64,000 nucleotides of DNA from Sva-07 sp963715825 (GCA_963715825.1 CAVQSI010000020.1:62001-126000); one strand, 5' to 3'. Shown: positions 36,001 through 44,170, counted from the first letter of the stretch. Translations and numbers: made by a program. The notes: generated by a model from the sequence alone, not told the origin.

Positions 36001-38698
36001 GGCCAGCCGCGCCGTGCTCGGTGAGATCCGGGCCCAGCAGGGCCGAGCCGACGAGGCCGAGTCGCTGGTTGCCGAGGCGATCGCAATCGCCGAGCGCACC
36101 GACATCATCCTCGACCACGCCATCGCCCTGCGATCGGCCGCCCGCATCGCCGCGCTGCGAGGTGACGAACGCGAGGCCACGCGGTATCGAGCGGCATCCG
36201 AGGTGCTCCTCGCCGACAAGGGCGTCACGGGTCTGAGCTCCACGATCGAGCGGACCGGCAACGAGTCGCCGACCACCGATGCGCCCGACCCGGCAGTGCC
36301 CGATGAGGGGCTGTGGGGCAACGCCGCATCGAAGGTGTGGAGCGGCACGGCACAGATACGGACTCGGGCGGACGTGACCGAGATGCTCCAGCGGTTCCAC
36401 CCGGACTTCGTGGGTCGTCATCGCAGCCATGTGTTCGCAGCGCTCGACGACATGGACGCCGACGAGTACTTCGAGATGGTCGCCGGTGTCATCGACGTCG
36501 GCGGGACGTTCGAGACGTCAACGGTCGCTCTTCGAGGTGACGACCTGGCGATGGTGCGGTTCGGGATCGTGATCGGCGACGACCTGTCGGATCGCCTCGC
36601 CGTCACCCGCCTGCAGGACGGCTTGGTGAGCGAGGTGGTGACGTTCGATGCCGATCAGCTCCGAGAGGCCTACGTCGAGCTCGATCGACAGTGGGTGGAT
36701 TTCGGTGGCGGCAACAGCGACGGGTTGGCGCTGTTCGGCGCCCTGCAGCAGGCGCTCGAGTTCGGGAGCGTCGTCGACATCGGTTCGCTGCTCGACGACG
36801 ACTTCGTCTCGATCGATCACCGACCGCTCGGCTTCGGGATCCGCACGGTCGATGACTTCGTGGAGTCACTGACGGCGAACAGTGCCGGCGCGACCGTCAT
36901 CACGTCCCTTCAGTTGGTGGAACCCATCGAGGTCAACGAAGCCGGGGGGCTCCTTCACCTGCGGCTCACGTACGCCGACGATTCGATGGTCGACCTGCTG
37001 ACGGTGATGCAGCAACGCGAAGGCAGAGGGGTCCGCCAGGAGATCTTCCCGATCGACCGGCTCGACGATGCGCAGCGTCGCTACGAGGAGCTCACGAACC
37101 CGGACTCGGTCGCGGGCGTCCGCAAGGTCGTCAACGCTGCGTCGCGAGCGTTCGAGGCGGCCTGGGGCGCTGCAATCAATGACGGCGACCTCGACCGCTT
37201 CGTCACGCTGCTGGACCCCGGGTACGTCCACCAGCCGCACCAACGCCTCCAGGTGCACGAGACGTTCGGCTTCGACGCGGCCATCGAACTGGCCAGGGGG
37301 GTGATCACCGGCCGTCCCACCGTCACGACCGAGACGCTCGCCGTTCGCGGCGACGACGTTGCGCTCGGCCGGTGGCTGGCCACGTTCGGAACCGACATCG
37401 TCGACTTGCTCGCCGTCACGGTGGTGGACGACGACGGTCTGATCGTGCGCGGTGAGACGTTCGAACCCGAAGCACTGCACGACGCACTCGACCGGCTCGA
37501 TGAGATCCACCTCGAGCGCCATGGACCGTCGTCGCTCCTCGAGCTGACGGGTCGAATGCGTCGAGCGACGATCGACGGCGATTGGGAAACCGTCCGCAAC
37601 TGTCTGGCGCCTGGCTGGAGCTATCGCGACCGCCGGCCGTTGGGCCTCGGAACGCTCGACCGTGAGGAGTACATCCGGTCGTCCGTCAGGGCGGACCACG
37701 ACTACATCGTCATGGAGGTCATCGAGGACACCGGGTCGGTTGCGCTCACGCATGACCGCTGGGTGGCACCCAATGGGTCGCAGTGGGAGCACCTCGCGGT
37801 GATGACGTACTCCGCGGGCCTGAGTGAAGCGATCGAGCTGTTCGCAGTGGACGACCTGGCGACGGCCGAGGCGCGAGTCGCAGAACTGATGGCGGCCCGG
37901 AGCACGGGGGTCGGGGGCCCGCTCACCAATGCTGCGTGGCGCATCGGTCAGGAGTGGGTCAGCGCGCTCGTCGACGGCGATCGGGAGCGGTTCATCGAGT
38001 TGATGAGTGGAGACTTCGTCGCGACCGCTCGGTATCGACTGAACGTCGGTCAGGAACTCGGACCGGAGGACTTCGCCGACAACATGTTCGCGCAGCGTTC
38101 GTGGGGCGCGGACTTCCGTGTCGACACCGAGCTCGTCGCGGTTCGTACCGATGAGCTCTGTCTGGCACGAGTCGTGGCGTTCGTCGACGACAACGTGCAG
38201 CCATACCTGTTCGTCATTCGCACCGACGGCGGGCGGATCGCTCAGCTGACGATGTACGACGACACCCAGTTGGCGGAGGCACTCGAGGATCTGGACACGC
38301 AGTGGGCGGGCGCCGGCGGGCCGGCGCCACTCCTTGCGCTCGTCGGGCGCTTCGTGGCCGCCATCCGGAGTGACCCCGAGACGGTGCGACCGATGCTGGC
38401 CGCCGGGTTCGTCAGCGTCGATCATCGGCCGCTCGGGATGGGGCGCCGCGGGCCCGACGACTGGTTGGCGACGGTGCCCGTACTCGCAGGGCCGGGCGGG
38501 GATGTCCCCGTCGCACCGCTGGCGTGGACGGACGACGTGCTGCTCTACCGGCACACGTTCCGACTCGACGAGGACCTCGGTGACGTCGCGATGGACAGAA
38601 TTTCTCTCGTCGTCACCGACGGCCGAAGCAGTTCCTTCGCTGGGACAACTACGCCGTCGATCAGGCCGATGCTGCGCTGCAGGCATTCGAAGCGGTGA
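33023..38698 (+). CDS. Giant regulator, main part: zinc ribbons, class III cyclase, AAA ATPase, helical repeats, NTF2-like repeats
   Basis: 1891 residues are read without interruption. Residues 3-45: two zinc ribbons (CGSC...CNECG, CGSC...CNQCG). About 78-255: class III nucleotide cyclase domain with LFGDLVGST (metal Asp), FTGDGVLAIFG (second metal Asp) and VLNTAARLEA (transition-state Asn/Arg), so it may be catalytic. About 265-650: AAA/STAND ATPase with P-loop GAPGVGKTR, Walker B LVIVVDDIQWAEP. About 650-1080: helical TPR-like repeats. From ~1095: tandem NTF2/SnoaL-like domains of ~136 residues. The ATG at 33023 has GGGGAG nine bases upstream. The frame is lost at ~38636 inside the sixth NTF2 unit and the stop at 38698 is out of frame, so the gene very probably continues to 42858. 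Confidence 0.88.
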   Translation: MRCGSCAHDNQANAKFCNECGAPLAARCGSCQAEQPPGAKFCNQCGSPATAPAGVTPTAATPDPAFDQQAAVPNAVRKNVTALFGDLVGSTSFGERLDPEAARSALAPYFEILRSTIEDHAGTVVKFTGDGVLAIFGVPEVAEDDALRAVAAGLELQQRFRAFADSVREQHGVELGMRVGINTGELVTGDGDADVVGDVLNTAARLEAACQPGRVMVGEDTWRLTRSAVSYEVLGEVRVKGKSDALATFQVVDDDRGVAEDTTPFVGRNEELQALRAAFDDTCSSATSKLVTVIGAPGVGKTRLAAELRASVEARSFDLRFERRGSTTFTPIVELLRELTGSGSAEDIALLVADHAEAARLASVLASFLGHGEARSTEESFWAVRRLLEHLAASEPLVIVVDDIQWAEPLFWDLLDHLVEWTEAPVLLVALARPELRDLRPELTQTGRRVSASVSLEGLDADTTRELAARLLDTDELPADLIERIPDSTEGNPLFVRELVQMLVDDGVLARDGDRWRLTIDADAIEVPPTVLSLLASRVERLPDDERQVVELASVIGTEFDRGLLGSLAGADISAHLGALIDRLRRKDLIEPSGAWAGDHPVYRFHHVLIRDAAYRRLLKGHRAELHERVGRSIDGQGVDDDETNVVVAFHYEQTHRYRSELGTLDDATRTLAAQASERLRHAAEQALAREDLSSAGGYAERALALTDDESERNELLLIGCEALLSSGAVGRGAALVDQMSDLDADERLTAWADCFQAQLWSLTDSERLSEAAELADGAAGRLDALDDQAGVAKARLVRAATLARLGRIGECEAELDLALSAARTAGDRRRTVAVLGAAPLAALWGPSPVARAGGRCLDVLRLLRITTSSPAVEATSVRCQGLLEALRGRFDSAHDKFEASRTTARDLGLRQGLYETELFEGFVELLANDPVAAEPHLRLARDGLGALGIGADAGQAAALLARSLLRQGRVDEADELATGALAAAGENLQTAVASRAVLGEIRAQQGRADEAESLVAEAIAIAERTDIILDHAIALRSAARIAALRGDEREATRYRAASEVLLADKGVTGLSSTIERTGNESPTTDAPDPAVPDEGLWGNAASKVWSGTAQIRTRADVTEMLQRFHPDFVGRHRSHVFAALDDMDADEYFEMVAGVIDVGGTFETSTVALRGDDLAMVRFGIVIGDDLSDRLAVTRLQDGLVSEVVTFDADQLREAYVELDRQWVDFGGGNSDGLALFGALQQALEFGSVVDIGSLLDDDFVSIDHRPLGFGIRTVDDFVESLTANSAGATVITSLQLVEPIEVNEAGGLLHLRLTYADDSMVDLLTVMQQREGRGVRQEIFPIDRLDDAQRRYEELTNPDSVAGVRKVVNAASRAFEAAWGAAINDGDLDRFVTLLDPGYVHQPHQRLQVHETFGFDAAIELARGVITGRPTVTTETLAVRGDDVALGRWLATFGTDIVDLLAVTVVDDDGLIVRGETFEPEALHDALDRLDEIHLERHGPSSLLELTGRMRRATIDGDWETVRNCLAPGWSYRDRRPLGLGTLDREEYIRSSVRADHDYIVMEVIEDTGSVALTHDRWVAPNGSQWEHLAVMTYSAGLSEAIELFAVDDLATAEARVAELMAARSTGVGGPLTNAAWRIGQEWVSALVDGDRERFIELMSGDFVATARYRLNVGQELGPEDFADNMFAQRSWGADFRVDTELVAVRTDELCLARVVAFVDDNVQPYLFVIRTDGGRIAQLTMYDDTQLAEALEDLDTQWAGAGGPAPLLALVGRFVAAIRSDPETVRPMLAAGFVSVDHRPLGMGRRGPDDWLATVPVLAGPGGDVPVAPLAWTDDVLLYRHTFRLDEDLGDVAMDRISLVVTDGRSSSFAGTTTPSIRPMLRCRHSKR

Positions 38699-41600
38699 CG
38701 AGGGCCGTCGATACCGGAGCTGACCAACCGCGCCTGGGAGATCACCCAGCTCGTCTACGGCACGGAGCCCGACGTCTACACGGGTCTGCACCACGAGGAC
38801 TTCGTGAGCGTCGACCACGAACGATTCACGCTCGAGCCGGGCAAGCGGATCGGCCGAGACGAGTACGTCGCCTCGGTCTTCGAGACGTGGGAGTACGGCG
38901 TCGAGATCAACGCGAACGCCGAGGTCGTCGCGCTACGTGGCGACGATCTCTGCCTCGTGCTGAACACGTTCGAGATCGACGGCAACGTGATGGAACGGCT
39001 CGTCGTCGTTCGCACCGACGAGTCCCGGATCGTGCGGACCGATTGGTACGACTACACCGATCTCACTGGAGCCCTCGACGAACTCGACGACCAGTGGGCT
39101 GCCACCGGTGGCCCGCTGGCGTACGTCGACATCAGCAAGCGGATCGACGGGCGATGGCGGATCGCGACTTCGATGCGTACCGCACTTGTCTCTCCGATGA
39201 CTTCGTTTGGATCGACCACCGTCCGTCTGGGCCTCGGCGAGATGAGCGCGGACGAGCACGCCGAGTCGATCCGGCCGATGTTCGACGACACGAGCAGCGA
39301 GGTACTCCCGGTCGCTGCCGCCATTGCAGCATGGTCGGATTCGACGGTGCTGCAGCGCCTCCGGGTGTCGGCCGCCGACGATTCGACCTGGGAGTTCTGG
39401 AGTGTGACGACGATCGTGGACGGCCGGCAAACGACCATGGACACGTTCGACCTCGATCAGTTCGATGCGGCACAGCGTCGGTACCGGGAGCTGACCGCAG
39501 CTCCCACCAGGCCCAGCACCTCGTCATTGCCGCCGTTCGCCAATGAGGCAACCGCAGCCGTCGAGGAGTTCATCCGATTGATCGAGGACACGGGCGTCGA
39601 GTCGGCGCGTCATCTCATCGCGCCCGACTTCGTGAGCCGGATCTCGCAGGTGAGTCTGATGGGCGTGCTCGGCGACGTCGATGCCGACGGCCACTTGGCG
39701 CTGATCGGCGACGCCCTCAGCAGGGGTGCGTCGATCACCATCGACCAGCTGATCGCCATCCGAGGGGATCATCTCTGCCTTCACCGGTTGTCGCTACGTC
39801 GCGGCGACGACGTCTCGGAACGGTTGTGTGTGAGCCGAGCCGAGGGTGGGCTCGCGAAGGAGGTCGTCTGGTTCGACGGCGACGACCTCAGGGCCGCGCT
39901 CGGCGAACTCGACCGCCAGTGGGCCGCAACCGGCGGGCCTTCCGCTTACCTGGCCGTACGGCGGAAGCTTTCTGACGCTGTTCGGGCCGGGGACGCGACC
40001 GCGGCTCGGGCCGTGCTCGCGGACGATTTCACCTCGGTCGACCATCGACGGCTCGGGCTCGGTACGAGGAACGCCGACGAGTGGTTCGAGTCGGTGCGGG
40101 GGATCTCCGGTTTCGGCAGCAGGAACACCACGGTCGCTGCTCATCCGATCGCATGGAGCGACGACGCACTGCTGCACCGGCAGACACTGACGACCGAGGA
40201 GGATCTCGGCGACGTGTCGATGGACCTCTTGTGTGTCATCGCCGTCCAGGCAGGCAGGATCACCAACTGGGACAACTTCGACCTCGACCAACTCGACGCC
40301 GCACGAGCGAGATTCGACGAACTCGCGGCCGCATCGGAGCCACCGTCGACGTCGCGGGAACCGTCGAACGAGGCGACGACGCTGTGCGCCCTCGTCATGG
40401 ACGCGGGGCACCGTCGTGATCGAGACGGGTTCACGGCGCTGCTCGACGAGTCGTTCGAGTCGATCGACCTCGGACGCTTCACGGTCACGCCCGGCGCCAT
40501 CGAGACGCGATCGGAGTTCTTGGCATCGACGTTCGACGGCGACTACTGGCAGGCGATGGTCGACGGTCCCGTCGAATCAGTGGTGTCGACGCAGAACCGG
40601 CTGGTCGCCATTCGTGGCGAGACGCTCGCGCTGCAGGCCTTCGAGACGACCGTCGGCGACGACGTGATCGAACGGCTCACCCTCGTCGAGTCACATGACG
40701 GAGTGATCGTCCGCATCTCCTGGTTCGACGGGGACGACATCCACGCCGCGCTGGACCTGCTCGACGCGCGCTACATCGAGCTCGGCGGTCCGAGCGACGT
40801 GGTCATGCTCAACCAGCGAGCGCGACACGCCGAGCGTGACGGCGATCGAACGCAAGCGTCCACGCTTCTGGCTCCCGATTTCCACTTCGACGACCGTCGT
40901 CGGCTCGGGATCGGCACGATGGATCGCGACGAGTACGTCCGAACAGGGATCGTTCGCGGCGGCCATCTCCATGTGGACGTCGAGTACGTGCGCCACGACA
41001 ACGGTGTCCTGCTGGTCCGCCCGCGCTTCGAGGCACGAGACGGCTCGATGTGGGAGTACTACGTCGTCTACGTCATGACGGCGTCGTGCTTCGTCTCGGC
41101 GAGCATCTTCGACCTCGACGACCTCGACGCAGCGATCGCCGAGTACGAACGACTGGCGACGAGCGACCGTGCCGCACACGCCGGCCAACTCGGCGATCTC
41201 GAACGATGGCGAGTCGAGTGTTCGAAGAATCGTTCGAGGTGCTGCTCGAACGCGGGCTGGACGCGCATCTCGAGTTGCTTCATCCCGACTTCCACTTCGA
41301 GGCCCGGCGTTCCACCGCACTCGGTCAGACGGGGGGAATCGACGAGTGGCGAGAAGCAGCCACCTTCTGGCTCGACACCGACATTGCCCGCATCGAGACC
41401 CGAACGCTCGCGACCCGGATCGACTCGCTCGTGGTCGGCGATCTGCACGTCACGACTGCGGCTGGCGATGAATGGGGCTTCCGGGCTGTCGCCGAGAGCC
41501 GCGACGGCAAGCTCGTCCGGCTGACCAGCTACGACACCGACGCCGACGACCTCCTCGACGCGCTCGACGAGCTCGATCGCAAGTGGGTCGAGCAGGGCGG

Positions 41601-42820
41601 ACCGGCGACCATTGCCGAGCTCAGTTCGCGATACCGGAGAGCAATCGCCAGCGGCGTCCGTGACGAGATCCGAGCCTGTGGGAGCGACGACTTCGAGTCG
41701 ATCGACCATCGTGCGCTCGGTCTCGGTCGCCGGAGCATCGACGACTATGTCGAGTCGAACCTCGCGATCGCCGGCGAGGGCTACTACGCCTTTCCGACGG
41801 TAGTCACCGAGCACGACCCCGAGGGTCGCCATTGGCTCGCACGATGGATCCGTGGTTCGTCGTCGTCCGATGCGTCCTGGGAGTTCTGGGCGATCTCCGT
41901 CAGCCACGATGGCCGACTCACGCGAGCCGAGACATTCGACGTCGGAGATCACGAAGCAGCCCTCGCCCGCTACCACGAACTCGTGGCCGCCGACGCGTCT
42001 GCGGAAGCAGCGTCGGAACCCGACTTCGCGAACGCTGCCTGGCGCGCCTTCCAGGCAGGCGACCAGGCGATGAACGACGGGGACAAGGAGCGCTACCTCG
42101 ACGGCCTGGCCCCCGACTTCCTGATGGTCGCCCGCACCCCGTTCCACCTCCGAGCGGAGATCGACAAGTTCGAGACGGCCGACACCTTGTTCGTCAACCG
42201 CTCGCTCGGCGCAACGCATCGGTCCGAGACGGAACTGGTCGCTTCACGAGGCGACGATCTATGCCTGGTGCGGGTGCACATCGTCATCGACGACAACGTG
42301 CAGGCTCATCTGGTGGTGGTCCGAATGGGTCAGGATCGTGTGGACCGAGTGTTCGCGTTCGACGACACGCAACTCCGTGAGGCACTCCTGGAACTCGACC
42401 GGCAGTACGCCGCGGCCCTGGGGCTCAGCGATGCGTCTCTCGAAGGGCTCGATGTGTTTTCGGCGCTCGATTCCCAACGAATTGCATCGTGGCTCCATCC
42501 GGACTTCCGATTCCGTGACCATCGTGGCATCGGGTGGCCCGACCTGGATCGCAGCGATTACCTGAGCGAGTTCCTGCCCTCGATTCCCGCAGGCATCACG
42601 ATGATCGTCCGTCGGATCGACACCTTCGTCGAGGGGCGAGGCATGGTCGAACACCACTCGCTGGTCGACGCCGACGGCATTGTGGACACCGCGGTCATCG
42701 GCGTGTCGGTGCTGAACGACGAGCAGTTGATCGCCTTCGAAGTGTTCGGCCCCGACGACCTCGCCGCCGCCCGTGCGCGCTTCGCCGAGCTGACGGGTGA
42801 TCCCGCACAGGATCCGCCCG
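36310..42820 (+). repeat. Sixteen tandem NTF2/SnoaL-like coding units in A/B alternation
   Basis: By eye I count 16 units of about 136 codons. Odd (A) units start with a helix like LTNAAWRIGQEWVSALVDGDRERF and contain VAxRxDxLCLxR...VVRTD; even (B) units start PxxYLxxxxRxxxAxxxGD, contain DFxSxDHRPLGLGxxxxDEWxES and a W-rich strand such as DASWEFWAISV. Each unit ends with FDxDDLxxAxxRYxEL or LDRQWAATGGP. The spacing is regular but the sequences are strongly diverged, so this is an old amplification of a two-domain block (8 pairs). Confidence 0.85.
38804..41524 (+). CDS. Giant regulator, middle part: NTF2-like repeats 7-12
   Basis: Same frame as the main part. It is open from about 38717 (ELTNRAWEITQLVYG); the ATG at 38804 is probably not a true start. 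It holds alternating NTF2/SnoaL-like units with hallmarks such as DFVSVDHERF, VALRGDDLCLVLNTF, LGLGEMSADEHAESI, DFTSVDHRRLGLGTRNADEWFES and LDELDDQWAATGGP. Between ~39149 and ~39226 the conserved text (AMADRDFDAYRTCLSDDFVWIDHRP) is in another frame, flanked by a lost and a gained base. True repeat sequence ends near 41205, where a base is missing; the last ~106 codons up to the stop at 41524 are out of frame. Not an independent gene in my reading. Confidence 0.7.
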   Translation: MSVDHERFTLEPGKRIGRDEYVASVFETWEYGVEINANAEVVALRGDDLCLVLNTFEIDGNVMERLVVVRTDESRIVRTDWYDYTDLTGALDELDDQWAATGGPLAYVDISKRIDGRWRIATSMRTALVSPMTSFGSTTVRLGLGEMSADEHAESIRPMFDDTSSEVLPVAAAIAAWSDSTVLQRLRVSAADDSTWEFWSVTTIVDGRQTTMDTFDLDQFDAAQRRYRELTAAPTRPSTSSLPPFANEATAAVEEFIRLIEDTGVESARHLIAPDFVSRISQVSLMGVLGDVDADGHLALIGDALSRGASITIDQLIAIRGDHLCLHRLSLRRGDDVSERLCVSRAEGGLAKEVVWFDGDDLRAALGELDRQWAATGGPSAYLAVRRKLSDAVRAGDATAARAVLADDFTSVDHRRLGLGTRNADEWFESVRGISGFGSRNTTVAAHPIAWSDDALLHRQTLTTEEDLGDVSMDLLCVIAVQAGRITNWDNFDLDQLDAARARFDELAAASEPPSTSREPSNEATTLCALVMDAGHRRDRDGFTALLDESFESIDLGRFTVTPGAIETRSEFLASTFDGDYWQAMVDGPVESVVSTQNRLVAIRGETLALQAFETTVGDDVIERLTLVESHDGVIVRISWFDGDDIHAALDLLDARYIELGGPSDVVMLNQRARHAERDGDRTQASTLLAPDFHFDDRRRLGIGTMDRDEYVRTGIVRGGHLHVDVEYVRHDNGVLLVRPRFEARDGSMWEYYVVYVMTASCFVSASIFDLDDLDAAIAEYERLATSDRAAHAGQLGDLERWRVECSKNRSRCCSNAGWTRISSCFIPTSTSRPGVPPHSVRRGESTSGEKQPPSGSTPTLPASRPERSRPGSTRSWSAICTSRLRLAMNGASGLSPRAATASSSG

Positions 42821-42858
42821 GCGATTCGTCCATGTTGCAGCCAGGCGCCGACCTCTGA
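41206..42858 (+). CDS. Giant regulator, C-terminal part: NTF2-like repeats 13-16
   Basis: 551 codons from ATG 41206 (MASRVFEESFEVLLERGLDAHLELLHPDFHFEARR). Four more NTF2/SnoaL-like units continue the same A/B alternation: DFESIDHRALGLGRRSIDDYVES, FANAAWRAFQAGDQAMNDGDKERYLDGLAPDF, VASRGDDLCLVRVHIVIDDNVQAHLVVVRM, DFRFRDHRGIGWPDLDRSDYLSEF. The last unit is the most diverged and is followed by a Pro/Asp-rich tail ending at 42858. A separate translation start at 41206 is possible, but the repeat phase continues directly from the preceding frame with one base missing near 41205, so this is most likely the end of the gene that starts at 33023. Confidence 0.72.
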   Translation: MASRVFEESFEVLLERGLDAHLELLHPDFHFEARRSTALGQTGGIDEWREAATFWLDTDIARIETRTLATRIDSLVVGDLHVTTAAGDEWGFRAVAESRDGKLVRLTSYDTDADDLLDALDELDRKWVEQGGPATIAELSSRYRRAIASGVRDEIRACGSDDFESIDHRALGLGRRSIDDYVESNLAIAGEGYYAFPTVVTEHDPEGRHWLARWIRGSSSSDASWEFWAISVSHDGRLTRAETFDVGDHEAALARYHELVAADASAEAASEPDFANAAWRAFQAGDQAMNDGDKERYLDGLAPDFLMVARTPFHLRAEIDKFETADTLFVNRSLGATHRSETELVASRGDDLCLVRVHIVIDDNVQAHLVVVRMGQDRVDRVFAFDDTQLREALLELDRQYAAALGLSDASLEGLDVFSALDSQRIASWLHPDFRFRDHRGIGWPDLDRSDYLSEFLPSIPAGITMIVRRIDTFVEGRGMVEHHSLVDADGIVDTAVIGVSVLNDEQLIAFEVFGPDDLAAARARFAELTGDPAQDPPGDSSMLQPGADL

Positions 42859-42941
42859 CCCGTCGCGCCGAGGCGACCCGGAACTGCACCCCGATGCGTC
42901 CGCGGACGCGTGGGCGCTTCCGGCCCATCATCTCTGTGACA

Positions 42942-43001
42942 GCCCCGCAGTAGGCTGGGGCGCATCCCACCGCAACCCGACGCCCCAGCCTACTGCGGGG
43001 C
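42942..43001. repeat. Perfect 21-bp inverted repeat (long hairpin)
   Basis: The left arm (42942-42962, starting GCCCCGCAGTAGG) and right arm (42981-43001) are perfectly complementary over 21 bases with an 18-base loop. It starts about 84 bases after the stop of the giant regulator. It could act as a terminator in both directions, but there is no T-tract, and the length is unusual for a plain terminator. Confidence 0.97.
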
Positions 43002-43115
43002 CGAAAGGCGTTCTCGGGAACGGTGAAGATCATGGCAGACGAGTGCAGCGGGTCTCGCACACCCGCACTGCCCGCTCGTGGCCGTTGCGCACCACCTCGC
43101 CAAGCAACCAGTGCC

Positions 43116-43147
43116 GGACTCGACGCGTCCGCGGACGCGTCGAGTCC
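43116..43147. repeat. Perfect 32-bp palindrome
   Basis: From GGACTCGACGCG (43116) to CGCGTCGAGTCC (43147) the sequence is identical to its own complement, centred on CCGCGG at 43129-43134. The core GCGTCCGCGGACGCGT recurs at 42896-42911. There is no loop, so it is either a protein-binding site, a recombination or insertion relic, or a cruciform-forming site. Confidence 0.97.
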
Positions 43148-43218
43148 CGAGACCTCTGCAACTCCTGCCACGAGGGCGCCCCACCGCCTCAGGGACCGAG
43201 GCGACCGCTGCAGCTCGT

Positions 43219-43794
43219 TCAGGCCGGCCAACGGTCCATGAGTTCCCGCGGTGTCCATGCCGGCCAACGCGGTGCACCGACGCTGGAACCATTGACGAAC
43301 GTCGCGATGGTTCTCGGCCCGTCGCCAGAGTTGTCGAAGACCTCGGCTGAGCTTGCAAGCTCGATCATGTCCACCACGTTGGCCCACAGCCGTGCGTAGC
43401 AACTGTGGATCTTGTCGAGCGGAACACCGTGCCCGCCGGCTGCGTGCCGCAACCTGACCCGCTCGACCGAGTACTCGACCGGTACGGCGATCACGATGAC
43501 GTGTACGTGGTAGCCGACATCGAGCGCTCTGCGCACCAGGTCGACCTTCGACGGATGTGATGCGACGGTTTCGGCGATGAACGGCTCACCGATGCCGAGC
43601 AGTGCGTTGCGGAGTTCCTCCGCTGCAGCGGCCGCTTCATGCCCATGAGCTTCCGGTTCGTCGGGCCAGCGTTCCTCTGCGATCAGGTCAGCGTTGACGA
43701 AGACGGTGCCCGGACGGGCCTCGGCAAGCACGAACTCGACGAATGTCGACTTCCCCGCCCCGTTCGGACCGACGATGAGGTCCAGACGGCTCAC
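43219..43794 (-). CDS. Zeta-toxin-like P-loop kinase
   Basis: A 191-residue P-loop protein: LIVGPNGAGKSTFVEFVL (Walker A, residues 7-24), VFVNADLIAEERWP (the NAD/NPD-type substrate motif of zeta toxins), FIAETVASHPSKVDLVRRAL and a helical lid. These blocks match the zeta-toxin/UMP-kinase-like family; zeta toxins phosphorylate UDP-N-acetylglucosamine, but many family members are only similar in fold. GTG start overlapping the stop of the upstream small gene (GTGA), a typical antitoxin-toxin arrangement. Confidence 0.87.
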   Translation of the reverse strand: MSRLDLIVGPNGAGKSTFVEFVLAEARPGTVFVNADLIAEERWPDEPEAHGHEAAAAAEELRNALLGIGEPFIAETVASHPSKVDLVRRALDVGYHVHVIVIAVPVEYSVERVRLRHAAGGHGVPLDKIHSCYARLWANVVDMIELASSAEVFDNSGDGPRTIATFVNGSSVGAPRWPAWTPRELMDRWPA

Positions 43795-44159
43795 AGCACG
43801 GTCGTGGTGCCGTCCGGCTGTCGTCGCACCATCTGCCCGTCAGCATCCATGCTGACCGTGGTGACGCCGCGGGCAGCGAGGCGGTCGGCGAACGAGACGC
43901 TGTTCGCGCTCGTGGAGATGTTCGAGTCGATCATCGCGTGAGCCACGAGGCGTTCGTCATCGGTCAGGCCGGTGACCGACGCCTCCCCAGCCACGACACG
44001 CCGGATCCTGCGGGAACTCTCGGTGGTCTGGCGGTCGAGCAACATTCCGAATCGCGCCCAGTGCTCGAGTTGCTTGGACGCTGAGCGGTGCTGCTCCACG
44101 GACTCGGACTCTGCTGCTTCGATCAGGTCGATGGGCAATCTCACGGTTTTCGTGTTCAT
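43791..44159 (-). CDS. Antitoxin-like protein (ParD-like/TA_sort family)
   Basis: A 122-residue protein. MNTKTVRLPIDLIEAAESESVEQHRSASKQLEHWARFGMLL is a ribbon-helix-helix-like N-terminus typical of ParD-like antitoxins; the remainder (GLTDDERLVAHAMIDSNISTSANSVSFADRLAARGVTTVSMDADGQMVRRQPDG) is the toxin-neutralising tail. GGAGG five bases before the ATG at 44159 supports this start over the in-frame ATG at 44171. It precedes and overlaps the zeta-like toxin, so the pair forms one leftward operon likely autoregulated by this protein. Confidence 0.82.
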   Translation of the reverse strand: MNTKTVRLPIDLIEAAESESVEQHRSASKQLEHWARFGMLLDRQTTESSRRIRRVVAGEASVTGLTDDERLVAHAMIDSNISTSANSVSFADRLAARGVTTVSMDADGQMVRRQPDGTTTVL

Positions 44160-44170
44160 CGCAACCTCCA

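Larger units (their letters stand above)
42859..43218. other. 360-base gene-free stretch rich in inverted repeats
   Basis: Between the giant regulator and the toxin-antitoxin pair no convincing gene is seen on either strand; short frames with scattered CxxC-like pairs (for example LCNSCHEG near 43160) do not form a recognisable protein. The stretch contains a 21-bp perfect inverted repeat, a 32-bp perfect palindrome and a 14-bp palindrome shared between two places. Confidence 0.6.

Noticed and set aside
34799..38818. Long minus-strand frames (543 and 650 codons)
   Set aside because: Antisense to the giant regulator, whose motifs are unambiguous; no protein features in the antisense frames.
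38630..39230. Programmed ribosomal frameshifting as explanation for the compensated frame changes
   Set aside because: Two -1/+1 pairs within 600 bases, with no slippery heptamer followed by a structure, are better explained by indels or consensus errors.
43023..43241. Small plus-strand frame with DASADAS and Cys residues
   Set aside because: It is created by the 32-bp palindrome (which reads the same on both strands) and has no consistent motif.
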